In this document: positions 49,671-58,653 of the stretch, piece after piece
Numbering within the stretch: the first letter of the stretch is position 1
Layout of the letters: each line of letters starts with the position of its first letter
Assembly (NCBI GenBank): GCA_964406105.1
Contig: CAYOQK010000062.1
Location: 1 to 64,000 of the forward strand
Reading direction: 5' to 3'
Length of the DNA stretch: 64,000 bases
DNA from: WGAB01 sp964406105
Lineage (GTDB): Bacteria > Hydrothermota > Hydrothermia > WGAB01
Position numbers and translations under genes: made by a program
The notes under the pieces: generated by a model
Seen by the model: only the letters and a program-made list of their open reading frames with translations
What the model was told of the DNA's origin: nothing
Database searches by the model: none

Positions 49671-51011
49671 ATGAGCGCAGAGGAACTCTTTGATCTCGCC
49701 CATCAGGTTCTTCGGGCTTCCGAGGCTGAGGCCACCGAGGTGGTGGTCATCCGTGAAGACGTGACCCTTACCCGCTACGCCAACAATCGCATTCACCAAA
49801 ACACCCGTACCGACACCTTGGTGGTGGGGGTTCGCCTTACCGAGGGTCGGAAACAGGGCACAGGGTGGCTGCATCGGCCAGACCCAGAGGGGATCCGGCA
49901 TCTTGTGCATCAGGTTCAGGGATCCTTGGCCTATGTGCCAGAGGACCCGGAAATCCCAGAGCCCTTTGGACCGGCGAGGACGATCCAGGAATGGCACGAG
50001 GACCCTGCAACACCAGAGGAACTGGCCGAGGTGGCCCGCCGGGTGTTTCAGCACGCGGGGGATGAGCGCCAGGCCTTCGGGATGGTTTCCACCGCCCGGG
50101 TGGAACACGTGTACTTGAACAGTGCCGGTGCTGAGGGGTACCGGCCCTTTACCGACGTGTTGCTGAATGTGAGCATGAAGGCCGAGGGTGGAGGGTCCGG
50201 GTGGGCCCAGGCTGCCGCCCCCTCCCTGCAGGCCTTAGCGGTGGAAGAGACCGCCGAGCGAGCCGCCCGCAAGGCAGACCTTTCGCGACACCCCGAGCCG
50301 TTGGAGCCGGGGGTGTATCCGGTGATCCTGGAGCCTCTGGCTCTGTCTGAACTCTTGGCGTACCTGGCGTTCTTGGGATTTTCAGGCCGGCGGGTGCTGG
50401 AGAGGCGCAGCCCGCTGGCTGGACGCTTCGGGCAACGGGTGTTCTCGCCTCTCCTCACCCTGGAGGACCACCCCCTGGACCCTACCCTGTTTCCCTACGC
50501 CTTTGACTGGGAAGGCGTGCCCCGGCGACGCCTGACCCTGGTGGATCAAGGGGTGCCCACCCAACCCGTGTACAACCGCCGATGGGCCCGCAAGGCGGGC
50601 ACCGAGTCCACCGGCCACGCGGTGTTTCCGTTCACCGATTGGATCAGCCCCACCCACTTGGTGGTCCACCCTGGCCAAACCCCTGCCCGGGATCTGCTCC
50701 ATCTGGCTGACCGTGCGATCCTGGTGACCCGCCTGTGGTACACCAACGTGGAGGATCCCATGACGCTGACCCTCACGGGCATGACCCGAGATGGCACCTT
50801 TCTGGTGGAGAAGGGCAACATCGTCAAAGGCGTTCGCAACCTGCGGTTTACCCAGTCGGTGATGGATCTGCTAAAGGGCCCCTTCGTGTTTTCCCGAGAA
50901 CGCGAAAGGGTTTCCGAAACCCTGTTCTACGATTTCCGGCTGCCGGCAGGATCCCTGGTGCCTTGGGCGTTCTTTGAAGCCTTCCGGTTCACCGGTGTCA
51001 CGCAGTTTTAA
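49671..51011 (+). CDS. TldE/PmbA-like metalloprotease-family protein
   Basis: This 446-residue protein of the TldD/PmbA (U62) family has an N-terminal domain (EVVVIREDVTLTRYANNRIH, residues about 24-43) and a C-terminal domain (YPVILEPLALSELLAYLAFL, then GRFGQRVFSPLLTLEDHPLD). TldD has a zinc HExxxH motif, while TldE/PmbA lacks it. I see no such motif here, so this is the TldE-type partner. No tldD lies next to it. In E. coli TldD/E process microcin B17 and degrade CcdA. It overlaps dacB by 38 bases. Confidence 0.88.
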   Translation: MSAEELFDLAHQVLRASEAEATEVVVIREDVTLTRYANNRIHQNTRTDTLVVGVRLTEGRKQGTGWLHRPDPEGIRHLVHQVQGSLAYVPEDPEIPEPFGPARTIQEWHEDPATPEELAEVARRVFQHAGDERQAFGMVSTARVEHVYLNSAGAEGYRPFTDVLLNVSMKAEGGGSGWAQAAAPSLQALAVEETAERAARKADLSRHPEPLEPGVYPVILEPLALSELLAYLAFLGFSGRRVLERRSPLAGRFGQRVFSPLLTLEDHPLDPTLFPYAFDWEGVPRRRLTLVDQGVPTQPVYNRRWARKAGTESTGHAVFPFTDWISPTHLVVHPGQTPARDLLHLADRAILVTRLWYTNVEDPMTLTLTGMTRDGTFLVEKGNIVKGVRNLRFTQSVMDLLKGPFVFSRERERVSETLFYDFRLPAGSLVPWAFFEAFRFTGVTQF

Positions 51012-52353
51012 ACGCCTTCAGTGGTTTGCGTTGTGGGGGGTGCTGGCCTTTGCCTGTGCTCCCCGGGCCACCATGCCCACACCTCCCCAAGTGCAGGTGT
51101 TGGCCCAAACCCACGGGTTGGCCCAGGCCTGGATCGGTGTAGATCTCCGGAATTCCCAAGGCCGTCCTCTGCTGCAGTGGAACGCGGAGAAACTCTTTGT
51201 GCCGGCTTCCAATCAAAAGGTGCTCACCGCAGTGGCTGCCCTGGAGGTGCTGGGGCCAGATTACCGGTTTGTTACCCTGGTGCGCCGAACCTCACCGCGG
51301 GCGGTGGTGCTGCAATGTAGCGGTGATCCCTCGTTGACCTCCGAACACCTACGGCGGTTGGCCCTGCAAACCGCCCTGGCTTGGTCTGGCGACACCATAG
51401 ACACCCTTTACCTGGATCCCTGGGCCTTGGATACGGTGCACTATGGGCCCGGATGGATGTGGGACGATTTCCCGTACGCCTTTTCCGCTCCCATCTCCGC
51501 AGCTACCCTGAACGAGAACGTGCTGTGGCTGTACTGTGGCCACGGCCTGTGCTTTGAGGACCCTAAGGTGCCGTTTCCCTTGCGGTTTGTCGTGGCCTCC
51601 CATCGCCGCTTGTCCTGGCATGGGGACACGCTGGTGGTGCCCGTGCCTGAGGGGGCGAACGCGGTGCGCACATACCGGGTTGTGCGGGAACCAGAGCGGT
51701 TCACCCTCCATGCATTTCGGGGTTTCCTCCGGGAGGCGGGTGTGGTGGTGAACCACCTGGCTTGGTGGCCCATGGACCCCTCCCCAGCGCCCGCTGGCGA
51801 CACCTTGGCACTTCACCGGTCGCTCCCGTTGCGGCGCTTGGTCGTCCACCTGCTAAAGGTGAGCGACAATCTGTACGCTGAGGTGCTCTTCAAAACCGTG
51901 GGGGCCGCGATGTACGGCAAACCCGGCACCTGGCAAAAGGGACAACGGGCCCTGGATTCCCTTTGGCAGGCCTGGCACCTGCCGGTGTCCCTGGTGCGGG
52001 TTGCCGACGGTTCGGGCCTGAGTCGCTATAACCAAGTGGCCCCTGCCTTTTTAACAACGCTTTTGGTGCGGATCCAACAACGCTCCTGGTTCCCTGACTT
52101 TCTGGCCGCACTACCTGTGGCCGGGCAGGACGGTACCCTGGAGGGTGTGGACTTCGGGGTGCCGGGCGGGGTACGAGCCAAAACCGGCACCATGACAGGT
52201 GTGCGGTGTTTGTCGGGCTACCTGTTCGTGCAAGGAGTGCCACAGGAGCCTTTGGTGTTTTCCCTCATGGCCAATCACACCGGGGTGCGGCGGGCCGTGG
52301 TGGATTCCCTCATCGGGGATCTACTCCGACGGATTCACCAGGCTGCTCCGTAG
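50974..52353 (+). CDS. dacB: D-alanyl-D-alanine carboxypeptidase/endopeptidase (PBP4, S13)
   Basis: This 459-residue S13 peptidase trims or cuts murein cross-links. The active-site motifs are SxxK as PASNQKVLTAVAALEVLG (about residue 79), SxN as VSDNLYAEVLFKTVG and KTG as VRAKTGTMTGVRCLSGYLF. A hydrophobic N-terminus ending FACAP looks like a signal or lipoprotein peptide. The start is TTG at 50974 or GTG at 50995; neither has a clear ribosome binding site, which fits coupling to the overlapping tldE-like gene. The 3' end overlaps the convergent protease gene by 44 bases. Confidence 0.92.
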   Translation: MKPSGSPVSRSFKRLQWFALWGVLAFACAPRATMPTPPQVQVLAQTHGLAQAWIGVDLRNSQGRPLLQWNAEKLFVPASNQKVLTAVAALEVLGPDYRFVTLVRRTSPRAVVLQCSGDPSLTSEHLRRLALQTALAWSGDTIDTLYLDPWALDTVHYGPGWMWDDFPYAFSAPISAATLNENVLWLYCGHGLCFEDPKVPFPLRFVVASHRRLSWHGDTLVVPVPEGANAVRTYRVVREPERFTLHAFRGFLREAGVVVNHLAWWPMDPSPAPAGDTLALHRSLPLRRLVVHLLKVSDNLYAEVLFKTVGAAMYGKPGTWQKGQRALDSLWQAWHLPVSLVRVADGSGLSRYNQVAPAFLTTLLVRIQQRSWFPDFLAALPVAGQDGTLEGVDFGVPGGVRAKTGTMTGVRCLSGYLFVQGVPQEPLVFSLMANHTGVRRAVVDSLIGDLLRRIHQAAP

Positions 52354-52801
52354 GCCGATCCTGAAGCCACTGCCGGATCCGATGCAACACCTCGGGCACG
52401 GATCGGGCCACGACTTCGGACAGGCCAGGGCCATGGCCGAAGTCCTGCCCCACGATCCCCAAGAAGCGGAGTTCTTGGGGAAGCCCGGGGTGCATCTGGG
52501 TGAGCCGAAGCCACTCCCAGAGCCCGAGACCATGGGTGGATACCCGAAGGTCTTGGGGAAGGCGGGGAAGATCCAGAAGGTCCAGGTCCACCACGGTTCC
52601 CGGATTCCACTGGAGACTGTGCACGGCGTCCAGCACCAGCACGCGGTCCTGGGGGTGCCAGGGAGCGGGCACTGGGAACACCTGGGCAGTGATGGGGTGC
52701 ACCTCTGGGGGAAGAGAGGCCCGAAGAATCCCCACGAGATAAGGGCCTAAGCCATCGTCCCGCCGGAAGGTGTTGCCGATGCCCAAGAGCCAACGGGCCA
52801 T
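52310..52801 (-). CDS. hydrogenase-maturation-type (HyaD/HycI) endopeptidase
   Basis: From the ATG at 52801 this is a 163-residue protein of the M52 family. It has LLGIGNTFRRDDGLGPYLVG (acidic metal ligand), VLVLDAVHSL (second Asp) and STHGLGLWEWLRL (His ligand), the three nickel-contact positions of hydrogenase-maturation proteases. Such enzymes clip the hydrogenase large subunit after Ni insertion, but no hydrogenase gene is in the window. Earlier in-frame ATGs (52843, 52888) exist. It is divergent from the gene at 52887, and its start lies only 22 bases from that gene's -35. Confidence 0.75.
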   Translation of the reverse strand: MARWLLGIGNTFRRDDGLGPYLVGILRASLPPEVHPITAQVFPVPAPWHPQDRVLVLDAVHSLQWNPGTVVDLDLLDLPRLPQDLRVSTHGLGLWEWLRLTQMHPGLPQELRFLGIVGQDFGHGPGLSEVVARSVPEVLHRIRQWLQDRPTEQPGESVGVDPR

Positions 52802-52822
52802 GCCTAAAGGATACGGGGACGT

Positions 52823-52851
52823 TTGCAGGCTCTTTCGGGCCATTGGATAAT
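52823..52851 (+). promoter_or_regulatory. promoter of the diaminopentanoate dehydrogenase-like gene
   Basis: TTGCAG (52823-52828) and GATAAT (52846-52851) are exactly 17 bases apart, the same hexamers as the pyrG promoter. The ATG at 52887 follows AAGGAGG. Confidence 0.7.
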
Positions 52852-52886
52852 TTCCGGTGTTCAAACCCAAAAAGGAGGCTTTCCTC

Positions 52887-53870
52887 ATGAAGGTGATCGT
52901 TTACGGGCTGGGGGAGATGGGCAAGCGGATGGCCGAACGCATCCTGGCCTCCGAGGCCTTGGAACTCGTGGGTGCCATTGACATTGACCCCGAGAAAGTG
53001 GGAAAGGACGTGGGAGAACTGTTGGGCCGCTCGCCCGTGGGCGTGGTGGTGGAAAAGGAAGCGGAGAAGGTTCTGGAAGAACATCCCGGCGCCTTTGTGG
53101 TGCACACCACCGTGTCCCAGTTGGAAAAAGCAGCCCCCCAAATCCTGCAGATCCTGGAGACCGGCCACTCAGGGGTGAGCACCACAGAGGAACTCTCGTA
53201 TCCCTGGGTTCGGCATCCCGACCTGGCCCGAAAACTGGACTCGGTGGCCAAGGAGAAACAGCGCACCTTTGTGGGCACAGGGGTGAACCCCGGCTTTCTC
53301 ATGGACTACTTCCCCGCGGTGGTGTCGGCCTTGTCCTCAGGCATTCAGGCCATCACCGTGCGGCGGTACGTCAACGCTTCGCTGCGGCGCAAACCCCTGC
53401 AGGCGAAGATTGGTAGCGGACTCACCCCTATGGAATTCAAGCGCCTGTTTGACGAGGGCAAGATGGGCCACGTCGGGTTGGTGGAATCGGCCCAGTTGCT
53501 GGCCCGGTTGCTGCAGTGGGAGATCAAGGACCTCAAGGAAACCTGCGATCCCATCGTGGCCAACGAAACGGTGGAAACCCAGTACTTCCGGGTGGAGCCT
53601 GGGTTCGTGCGGGGCATGCGACACCAGGTCAAGGCGGTGGACACTCGGGGCCGACGGATCCACCTGGACCTGGTGATGGCGTTGGATCACCCCGAACAGT
53701 ACGACGAAGTGGAAATTGAAGGAACGCCGCCGGTGCGGGTGCGGTTCCCCGAAGGCGTGCACGGAGACATGGCCACCGTTAACGTCACCCTCAGTGTGCT
53801 CCGACGGGTGCCGGATCTGCCCCCCGGTTTATTGAACATGGCCGATTTGCCGCTGCCTATCCCTGTGTAG
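52887..53870 (+). CDS. 2,4-diaminopentanoate dehydrogenase/DapB-like NAD(P) oxidoreductase
   Basis: This 327-residue enzyme has an N-terminal Rossmann fold (KVIVYGLGEMGKRMAERILA, residues 2-21) with VVHTTVSQ and GVSTTEELSYPW. The active region VGTGVNPGFLMDYFPAVV (about residues 130-147) is typical of the dihydrodipicolinate reductase-like family that includes 2,4-diaminopentanoate dehydrogenase of ornithine fermentation. No other ornithine-degradation gene is adjacent, so the substrate is uncertain. It has its own promoter and a strong terminator, so it is monocistronic. Confidence 0.75.
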   Translation: MKVIVYGLGEMGKRMAERILASEALELVGAIDIDPEKVGKDVGELLGRSPVGVVVEKEAEKVLEEHPGAFVVHTTVSQLEKAAPQILQILETGHSGVSTTEELSYPWVRHPDLARKLDSVAKEKQRTFVGTGVNPGFLMDYFPAVVSALSSGIQAITVRRYVNASLRRKPLQAKIGSGLTPMEFKRLFDEGKMGHVGLVESAQLLARLLQWEIKDLKETCDPIVANETVETQYFRVEPGFVRGMRHQVKAVDTRGRRIHLDLVMALDHPEQYDEVEIEGTPPVRVRFPEGVHGDMATVNVTLSVLRRVPDLPPGLLNMADLPLPIPV

Positions 53871-53890
53871 CGTTTCACTGATTTACCGCT

Positions 53891-53932
53891 GGGACGGCAC
53901 TCCCGATGCCTTGATTTTGGGGGTGCCGTCCC
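53891..53932 (+). terminator. terminator after the dehydrogenase gene
   Basis: The arms 53891-53904 and 53919-53932 form a 14-pair stem with a single T-G pair and a 14-base loop, followed by TTATCTAT. It ends 18 bases before tRNA-Ser, so that tRNA's promoter must lie in or just after the hairpin; a TATAAC at 53938-53943 is a possible -10. Confidence 0.8.
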
Positions 53933-53950
53933 TTATCTATAACGGGCCAC

Positions 53951-54042
<92 letters not shown>

Positions 54043-54129
54043 CTTCTTTTCTAACTCTGAGACCAAGTTCCAGGGCGTTGGATTCCCGGAGACCTTTGGG
54101 AAGCCCAGAAACAACGGAGGAGGATAGCG

Positions 54130-54315
54130 ATGCCCGCACCGAAACGCCGTCATTCACGGGCCCGGAGCCGAAAGCGCAGGACCCACTATAAAGCCCAGGC
54201 TCCTGCCACTTCCCGGTGCCCTCATTGCGGTCAGCCTAAACCCCCGCACCAGGTGTGTCCCCACTGCGGGTACTATCGGGACAAGGTGGTGCTCGTAGTG
54301 GAGTCCGAAGTCTAA
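54130..54315 (+). CDS. rpmF: 50S ribosomal protein L32 (zinc form)
   Basis: This 61-residue protein has the basic N-terminus AVP-type start (PAPKRRHSRARSRKRRTHYK) and two Cys pairs, CPHCGQ and CPHCGYY (about residues 31-34 and 44-47), that bind zinc. GGAGGAGG precedes the ATG. It is ten bases before plsX, the widespread rpmF-plsX pair that links ribosome and lipid synthesis. Its frequent partner yceD is at 17974. Confidence 0.96.
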   Translation: MPAPKRRHSRARSRKRRTHYKAQAPATSRCPHCGQPKPPHQVCPHCGYYRDKVVLVVESEV

Positions 54316-54325
54316 GGATCCCTGG

Positions 54326-55342
54326 ATGTTTCGGGTCGCATTGGACGCCCTCGGTACCGATCGGGCCCCAGAGCCTGAGGTGCAGGGGGCATTGCAAGCC
54401 GTCCAAGCCTTTCCCGACTTGGAAGTCCTGCTTGTGGGCCACCGAGAAGTGGTGGGCCCTCACCTCAAGGGCACGCACCACCCTCGGATTCATCTCATCC
54501 ACGCTGAGCAACGCGTGGAAATGACCGACAAGCCCTCCGTAGCCCTGAAGAGCAAACCCCGGTCTTCCATTGCCGAGGGGCTGCGCCTGCTGAAGGAAGG
54601 CCAGGCCCACGCCTTTGTGTCGGCGGGCAACACGGGCGCCGTGATGGCCTTCTCCTTGTTCGTCCTGGGCCGAGTGAAGGGCATCAAACGCCCAGCGATT
54701 GGGGCCTTTTTCCCCACCACCCAACGGCCAGCCTTGGTGTTGGACGTCGGGGCCAACGCCGTGGTCAAACCCCTGCATCTGTACCAATTCGCCTGGATGG
54801 GGTCCCTGTTTTATGCCCACATGTTTGGTGAGGATCGCCCCAGGGTGGGCCTCCTATCCATCGGAGAAGAAGCCACCAAGGGCAACGAAACCGTTATTGA
54901 GGCCCGAAAACTCATGGAACAGGACACGGATCTGAACTTTGTGGGGTTCGTGGAGGGGAACGACGTGCTGTTTGCTCGGGCCGATGTGGTGGTCACCGAT
55001 GGGTTTACGGGCAATGTGATGCTGAAGTTTGGCGAGGGCGTGGTGAGCTTCATCGCCCGCTTGGTGCGGGCCGAGATCAAACGCGATCCCTTGGCCCTGG
55101 CGGGTGCCCTTTTGGTAAAGGGCGCCCTGAATCGCGTGAAAAAACACATTGACTACGAGGAATATGGGGGAAGTCCCCTCATGGGAGTGAACGGGGTGGT
55201 GATGATCGCCCATGGCCGTTCCTCGGCCCGTGCCATCATGAACGCTCTGAAACATGCCCGCCACCTGGCCGAGGAACGTGTGGTGGAATTGGTGGGGGAA
55301 CAGATCCGCCGCAGCGCCGGCGAAGAGGGGGTTACCACCTAA
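54326..55342 (+). CDS. plsX: phosphate acyltransferase PlsX
   Basis: This 338-residue enzyme makes acyl-phosphate from acyl-ACP for phospholipid synthesis. It shows SSIAEGLRLLKEGQAHAFVS (about residues 80-99), SAGNTGAVMAF, LVLDVGANAVVKPLHLYQFA, LLSIGEEATKGNETVIEA and VVVTDGFTGNVMLKFGEGVV. The usual N-terminal DAMGGDxAP reads DALGTDRAP. The 3' end overlaps the convergent outer-membrane gene by 11 bases. Confidence 0.95.
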   Translation: MFRVALDALGTDRAPEPEVQGALQAVQAFPDLEVLLVGHREVVGPHLKGTHHPRIHLIHAEQRVEMTDKPSVALKSKPRSSIAEGLRLLKEGQAHAFVSAGNTGAVMAFSLFVLGRVKGIKRPAIGAFFPTTQRPALVLDVGANAVVKPLHLYQFAWMGSLFYAHMFGEDRPRVGLLSIGEEATKGNETVIEARKLMEQDTDLNFVGFVEGNDVLFARADVVVTDGFTGNVMLKFGEGVVSFIARLVRAEIKRDPLALAGALLVKGALNRVKKHIDYEEYGGSPLMGVNGVVMIAHGRSSARAIMNALKHARHLAEERVVELVGEQIRRSAGEEGVTT

Positions 55343-56858
55343 CCTGCCATGACAGGCTCACCGCCCAGAAGGGAGGAGCCTGGTTCCGTCGGATCCGTTT
55401 CACCTCTCCCCGTAGGGAAGCGGCCTCCACCATAGCCCCTGCAGCCCATTCCCGCTGTTGGCGACGAAACCGATCGCCAGGCGTCCGTTCCTGTCGGTCC
55501 AGGAGTTCCCAAAGGAGCCAGCCTGCCCCTGAGGCCACCCGCACGGTGCGGAGCCGCAGAGCCGCGCGTCCTTCTGCGGTTTCTCTCCGCACCACAAATA
55601 CCCATCGGCCCCTTTGGGGCTCCTCCAGATAGGTACCGTTTTGTTGCCAACGGAAACGAAGTGCGGCCCGAAACCATGTCCCCGGAAACTCCAGTTCGCT
55701 TTGCAGGTATCGGACCAGCAGGTTTCGGGCCGGTGCAAAGCGGTACAGGGAGTAAAGAGCGGCGATCTCCGTGTGATGGATCCACCGCAGGGTGGCTGTG
55801 GTGGCCCGGAGCCGGTAGGTTTGATCCTGTCGGCTGTAGGCCGATCGGGTAGGGTGCAGGTACACCTCATCCGTGATCTTGCCCACAAACTGCAGGTCCA
55901 CCTGGGGCAATCCATGGGCCTCTTGAGGCGTGGACCAGCGGGCCTCCGTGCGGAGGACCCGCCGGTCGCGGCGATTAAAGGCGAATACTGCGGGTGGATC
56001 CTTCCGTTGCAAGGAAACCTGGAGCCGGGCCTCAAAGGTGCCGCCGTGCACCCTTTCCTGGGTTTCCGTGTACAGCACATGCTCTTGGATCTGCGAGAGC
56101 CCAGAGAACCGGGTGTAGCGATAGAAACTGCGCCGGACCTCTAAGCCTGCCTTGCGGCGGTGGTGGTGGATCTCCAGGTGGAATCGGCCCTCCAGACGCG
56201 TGCCGGACCGCACTTGGTCCCATTGGAACCGGCGGTGTTCTCCGGTGAGGTCCAGGGCCACCTCTCCCAGGGTGCCTTCCCAGCGTCCCCCTAAGGCCAG
56301 TGAGGCCTCCTGCTGGTGCTCCGTTTCCCGGCTGAGGGGGTACCGAAAGTCCAGAAGACGGAGGGAAACCATAGGGGTGCCCGGCCGCCTCCACTGGGCG
56401 GAGGCCCGGCGGAACAGGGTGGTGTATCGCAGGTGAAGCGAGGCGATTCCTTGGTAAATCGGGCCCTCCACCTGCAGAGTGGGCCCCAGATCGGTGCGGG
56501 CCCCCTGCACGGTGGCAAAACGGTGGGCCCGAATCCCGGGGATCAGATGCCACGTGTGCCACCGGTAACGGTACTGCACCTCCCCTGAGACCTGATGTGA
56601 GCGGCTGTGGCGGCTGCCCTCTTGCACGTATCCCCAGCGGATCTCCACAGGCCATGGGGCCCAAGCCCAAAAACCCTCCTGTTGCCATCGCCAGCGTTGA
56701 AGAAACTGGTCGTTTTTGTAGTGCAAGGACACCACACTTCGGCCCCAGGGGTGTTGACCCTCCACAGACCACACCCCTTGGCTGAGGTCTTGGTATGTGA
56801 GATGTTGAAGGGAGAGGCTCACGTGGGCCAGCAGGGCCAAAAGCCAGGTGGGGTTCAC
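55332..56858 (-). CDS. predicted outer-membrane beta-barrel protein, unknown family
   Basis: This 508-residue protein starts at a GTG (56858) in a GTGA overlap with hslV. It has a signal peptide (TWLLALLAHVSLSLQ), then continuous alternating polar/aromatic strands rich in Arg, Trp, Tyr and His (WAPWPVEIRWGYVQEG, LEGRFHLEIHHHRRKAGLEV). It ends in FWAVSLSWQVRW, a terminal aromatic like that recognised by the BAM complex. I see no plug domain or family motif. It closes the acpP-fabF-hslV run. Confidence 0.7.
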   Translation of the reverse strand: MNPTWLLALLAHVSLSLQHLTYQDLSQGVWSVEGQHPWGRSVVSLHYKNDQFLQRWRWQQEGFWAWAPWPVEIRWGYVQEGSRHSRSHQVSGEVQYRYRWHTWHLIPGIRAHRFATVQGARTDLGPTLQVEGPIYQGIASLHLRYTTLFRRASAQWRRPGTPMVSLRLLDFRYPLSRETEHQQEASLALGGRWEGTLGEVALDLTGEHRRFQWDQVRSGTRLEGRFHLEIHHHRRKAGLEVRRSFYRYTRFSGLSQIQEHVLYTETQERVHGGTFEARLQVSLQRKDPPAVFAFNRRDRRVLRTEARWSTPQEAHGLPQVDLQFVGKITDEVYLHPTRSAYSRQDQTYRLRATTATLRWIHHTEIAALYSLYRFAPARNLLVRYLQSELEFPGTWFRAALRFRWQQNGTYLEEPQRGRWVFVVRRETAEGRAALRLRTVRVASGAGWLLWELLDRQERTPGDRFRRQQREWAAGAMVEAASLRGEVKRIRRNQAPPFWAVSLSWQVRW

Positions 56859-57394
56859 AGGACGAGCAGGGTGATGTGGTGGTTCGTGTAGATGTCAATC
56901 TCGGCGGCGATGCCCAGGGCTTCCTGGACCACCTGAGTGAGGGGCAGGTCGCTGAAACGGAGCAGGGCCTTGGCTGCGGCGTAGGCATAGGGGCCGCCCG
57001 AGCCGATGGCCACGATGCGGTCTTCGGGCTCAATCACGTCTCCCGACCCTGAAACGATGAAGGCGTGTTCCCGGTCCAGGACGGCCAGCACAGCCTCCAG
57101 TCGTCGCAACACACGGTCCGATCGCCAATCCTTTGCGAGTTCCACCACGGCGCGGGGCAGTTGGCCCCGGGCCTCCTCCAGTTTCCGTTCCATGCGTTCA
57201 AACAGGGCAAGGGAATCGGCGGCAGCGCCGGCGAAGCCAGCCAGCACTTGGCCCTTGTAGAGTTTGCGCACCTTTTGGGCCTGGTGTTTCAGGATGGTGG
57301 TGCCCAGGGTCACCTGACCGTCCGAGGCGATCACGGCTTGGCCGTCCTTTACGATGCCCAGGATGGTGGTGGCGTGGAGCCGGAGCCCGGCCAT
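56855..57394 (-). CDS. hslV: ATP-dependent protease subunit HslV (ClpQ)
   Basis: This 179-residue threonine protease is the peptidase ring of HslUV. A short propeptide (MAGLRLHA) precedes the TTILGIVKDGQAVIASDGQV mature start, where the first Thr is the nucleophile. LAGFAGAAADSLALFERMER and VAIGSGGPYAYAAAKALL follow. The ATPase gene hslU is not next to it, which is unusual. The ATG at 57394 lies one base after the fabF stop. Confidence 0.94.
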   Translation of the reverse strand: MAGLRLHATTILGIVKDGQAVIASDGQVTLGTTILKHQAQKVRKLYKGQVLAGFAGAAADSLALFERMERKLEEARGQLPRAVVELAKDWRSDRVLRRLEAVLAVLDREHAFIVSGSGDVIEPEDRIVAIGSGGPYAYAAAKALLRFSDLPLTQVVQEALGIAAEIDIYTNHHITLLVL

Positions 57395-57395
57395 C

Positions 57396-58634
57396 TCATT
57401 CCTCAAACCGGCTGACCACCAGGGTTGCATTATGGCCACCGAAACCAAAGGAGTTGGTCAAAGCGTGGCGGATGGACACCTCTCGGGCCCCCTCGGGCAC
57501 GTAGTCCAGGTCGCACTCCGGATCCGGATGCTCCAGATTCCGGGTAGGGTGCACCCGTTGGTGGTACACCGATAGCACTGTAGCGATGAACTCTGCGCCC
57601 CCCGAGGCTCCCAGGAGATGCCCGATCATGGATTTGGTGGAGGAAATAGGGATCTTGTAAGCGTGTTCCCCGAACAGCCGCTTGATGGCCAGGGTTTCAA
57701 TCTTGTCGTTGAGGGGGGTGGAGGTGCCATGGGCGTTGATGTAGTCAATTTCTTCGGGTTGGAGGCCGGCCGATGCCAACGCGAGTTGCATGGAACGGTA
57801 GGCGCCCTCCCCTTCGGGGTGGGGAGCGGTGATGTGATGGGCGTCTTCGGTGGCGCCGTAGCCGGTGATCTCGGCGTAGATCCGGGCGCCACGTCGGCGA
57901 GCGTGGTCCAAGGATTCCAGCACCACAATGCCGGCCCCTTCTCCCATTACGAAACCGTCGCGTTCGGCATCAAAGGGCCTGGAAGCCCGATGGGGTTCGT
58001 CGTTGCGGGTGGACAGGGCCCGCATGTTGCTGAAGCCAGCCACGGCCAAGGGGGTTAAGGGGGCTTCGGCGCCGCCGGTCACGATGACGTCGGCGTCCCC
58101 CCGTTGGATCATGCGGAAGGCTTCGCCGATGGCATTGGTGGCCGAGGCGCAGGCCGACACTACGCAGAAGTTGGGCCCTTTAAAGCCGTACTTCATGGCC
58201 ACGGCGCCTGCAGCCATATCCGGGATCATCATGGGCACGAGGAAGGGCGACACCTTTTCGGGTCCATGGGCCACCATCTTGCGGAGTTCCTGCTCCAAGG
58301 TGATCACCCCACCGATGCCCGAGGCGATGATCACGCCCACTCGGTAGGGATCCACTTGGTCCAGGCGGGCGTCCTCCAAGGCTTCGGCCGCAGCGTACAG
58401 GGCGAACACGGTATACAGGTCTTGCCGGCGAACCTCCTTTCGGCTCAGTCGCTGAAGGGGATCAAAGTCCTTGACCTCTCCGGCGATCTGGACAGGGAGG
58501 CCGGTGACATCAAACCGGGTGATGCGGCCGATGCCGTTCTCACCGGCCAGCAAGGCCTGCCAGTAGGTGGGAACATCGTGGCCCAGGGGGTTTACCGTCC
58601 CCAGGCCGGTGATTACAACACGGCGAGAGTTCAT
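57396..58634 (-). CDS. fabF: 3-oxoacyl-ACP synthase II (FabF)
   Basis: This 412-residue condensing enzyme elongates fatty acids. The nucleophile is in VVSACASATNAIGEAF (Cys about residue 161); the two His lie in INAHGTSTPLNDKIE (about 303) and the SFGFGGHNATLVV end; the acetyl-binding IGHLLGASGGAEFIAT region is normal. It is 19 bases downstream of acpP and one base upstream of hslV. Confidence 0.96.
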   Translation of the reverse strand: MNSRRVVITGLGTVNPLGHDVPTYWQALLAGENGIGRITRFDVTGLPVQIAGEVKDFDPLQRLSRKEVRRQDLYTVFALYAAAEALEDARLDQVDPYRVGVIIASGIGGVITLEQELRKMVAHGPEKVSPFLVPMMIPDMAAGAVAMKYGFKGPNFCVVSACASATNAIGEAFRMIQRGDADVIVTGGAEAPLTPLAVAGFSNMRALSTRNDEPHRASRPFDAERDGFVMGEGAGIVVLESLDHARRRGARIYAEITGYGATEDAHHITAPHPEGEGAYRSMQLALASAGLQPEEIDYINAHGTSTPLNDKIETLAIKRLFGEHAYKIPISSTKSMIGHLLGASGGAEFIATVLSVYHQRVHPTRNLEHPDPECDLDYVPEGAREVSIRHALTNSFGFGGHNATLVVSRFEE

Positions 58635-58653
58635 AGAGATGGGTGGGGAACCC

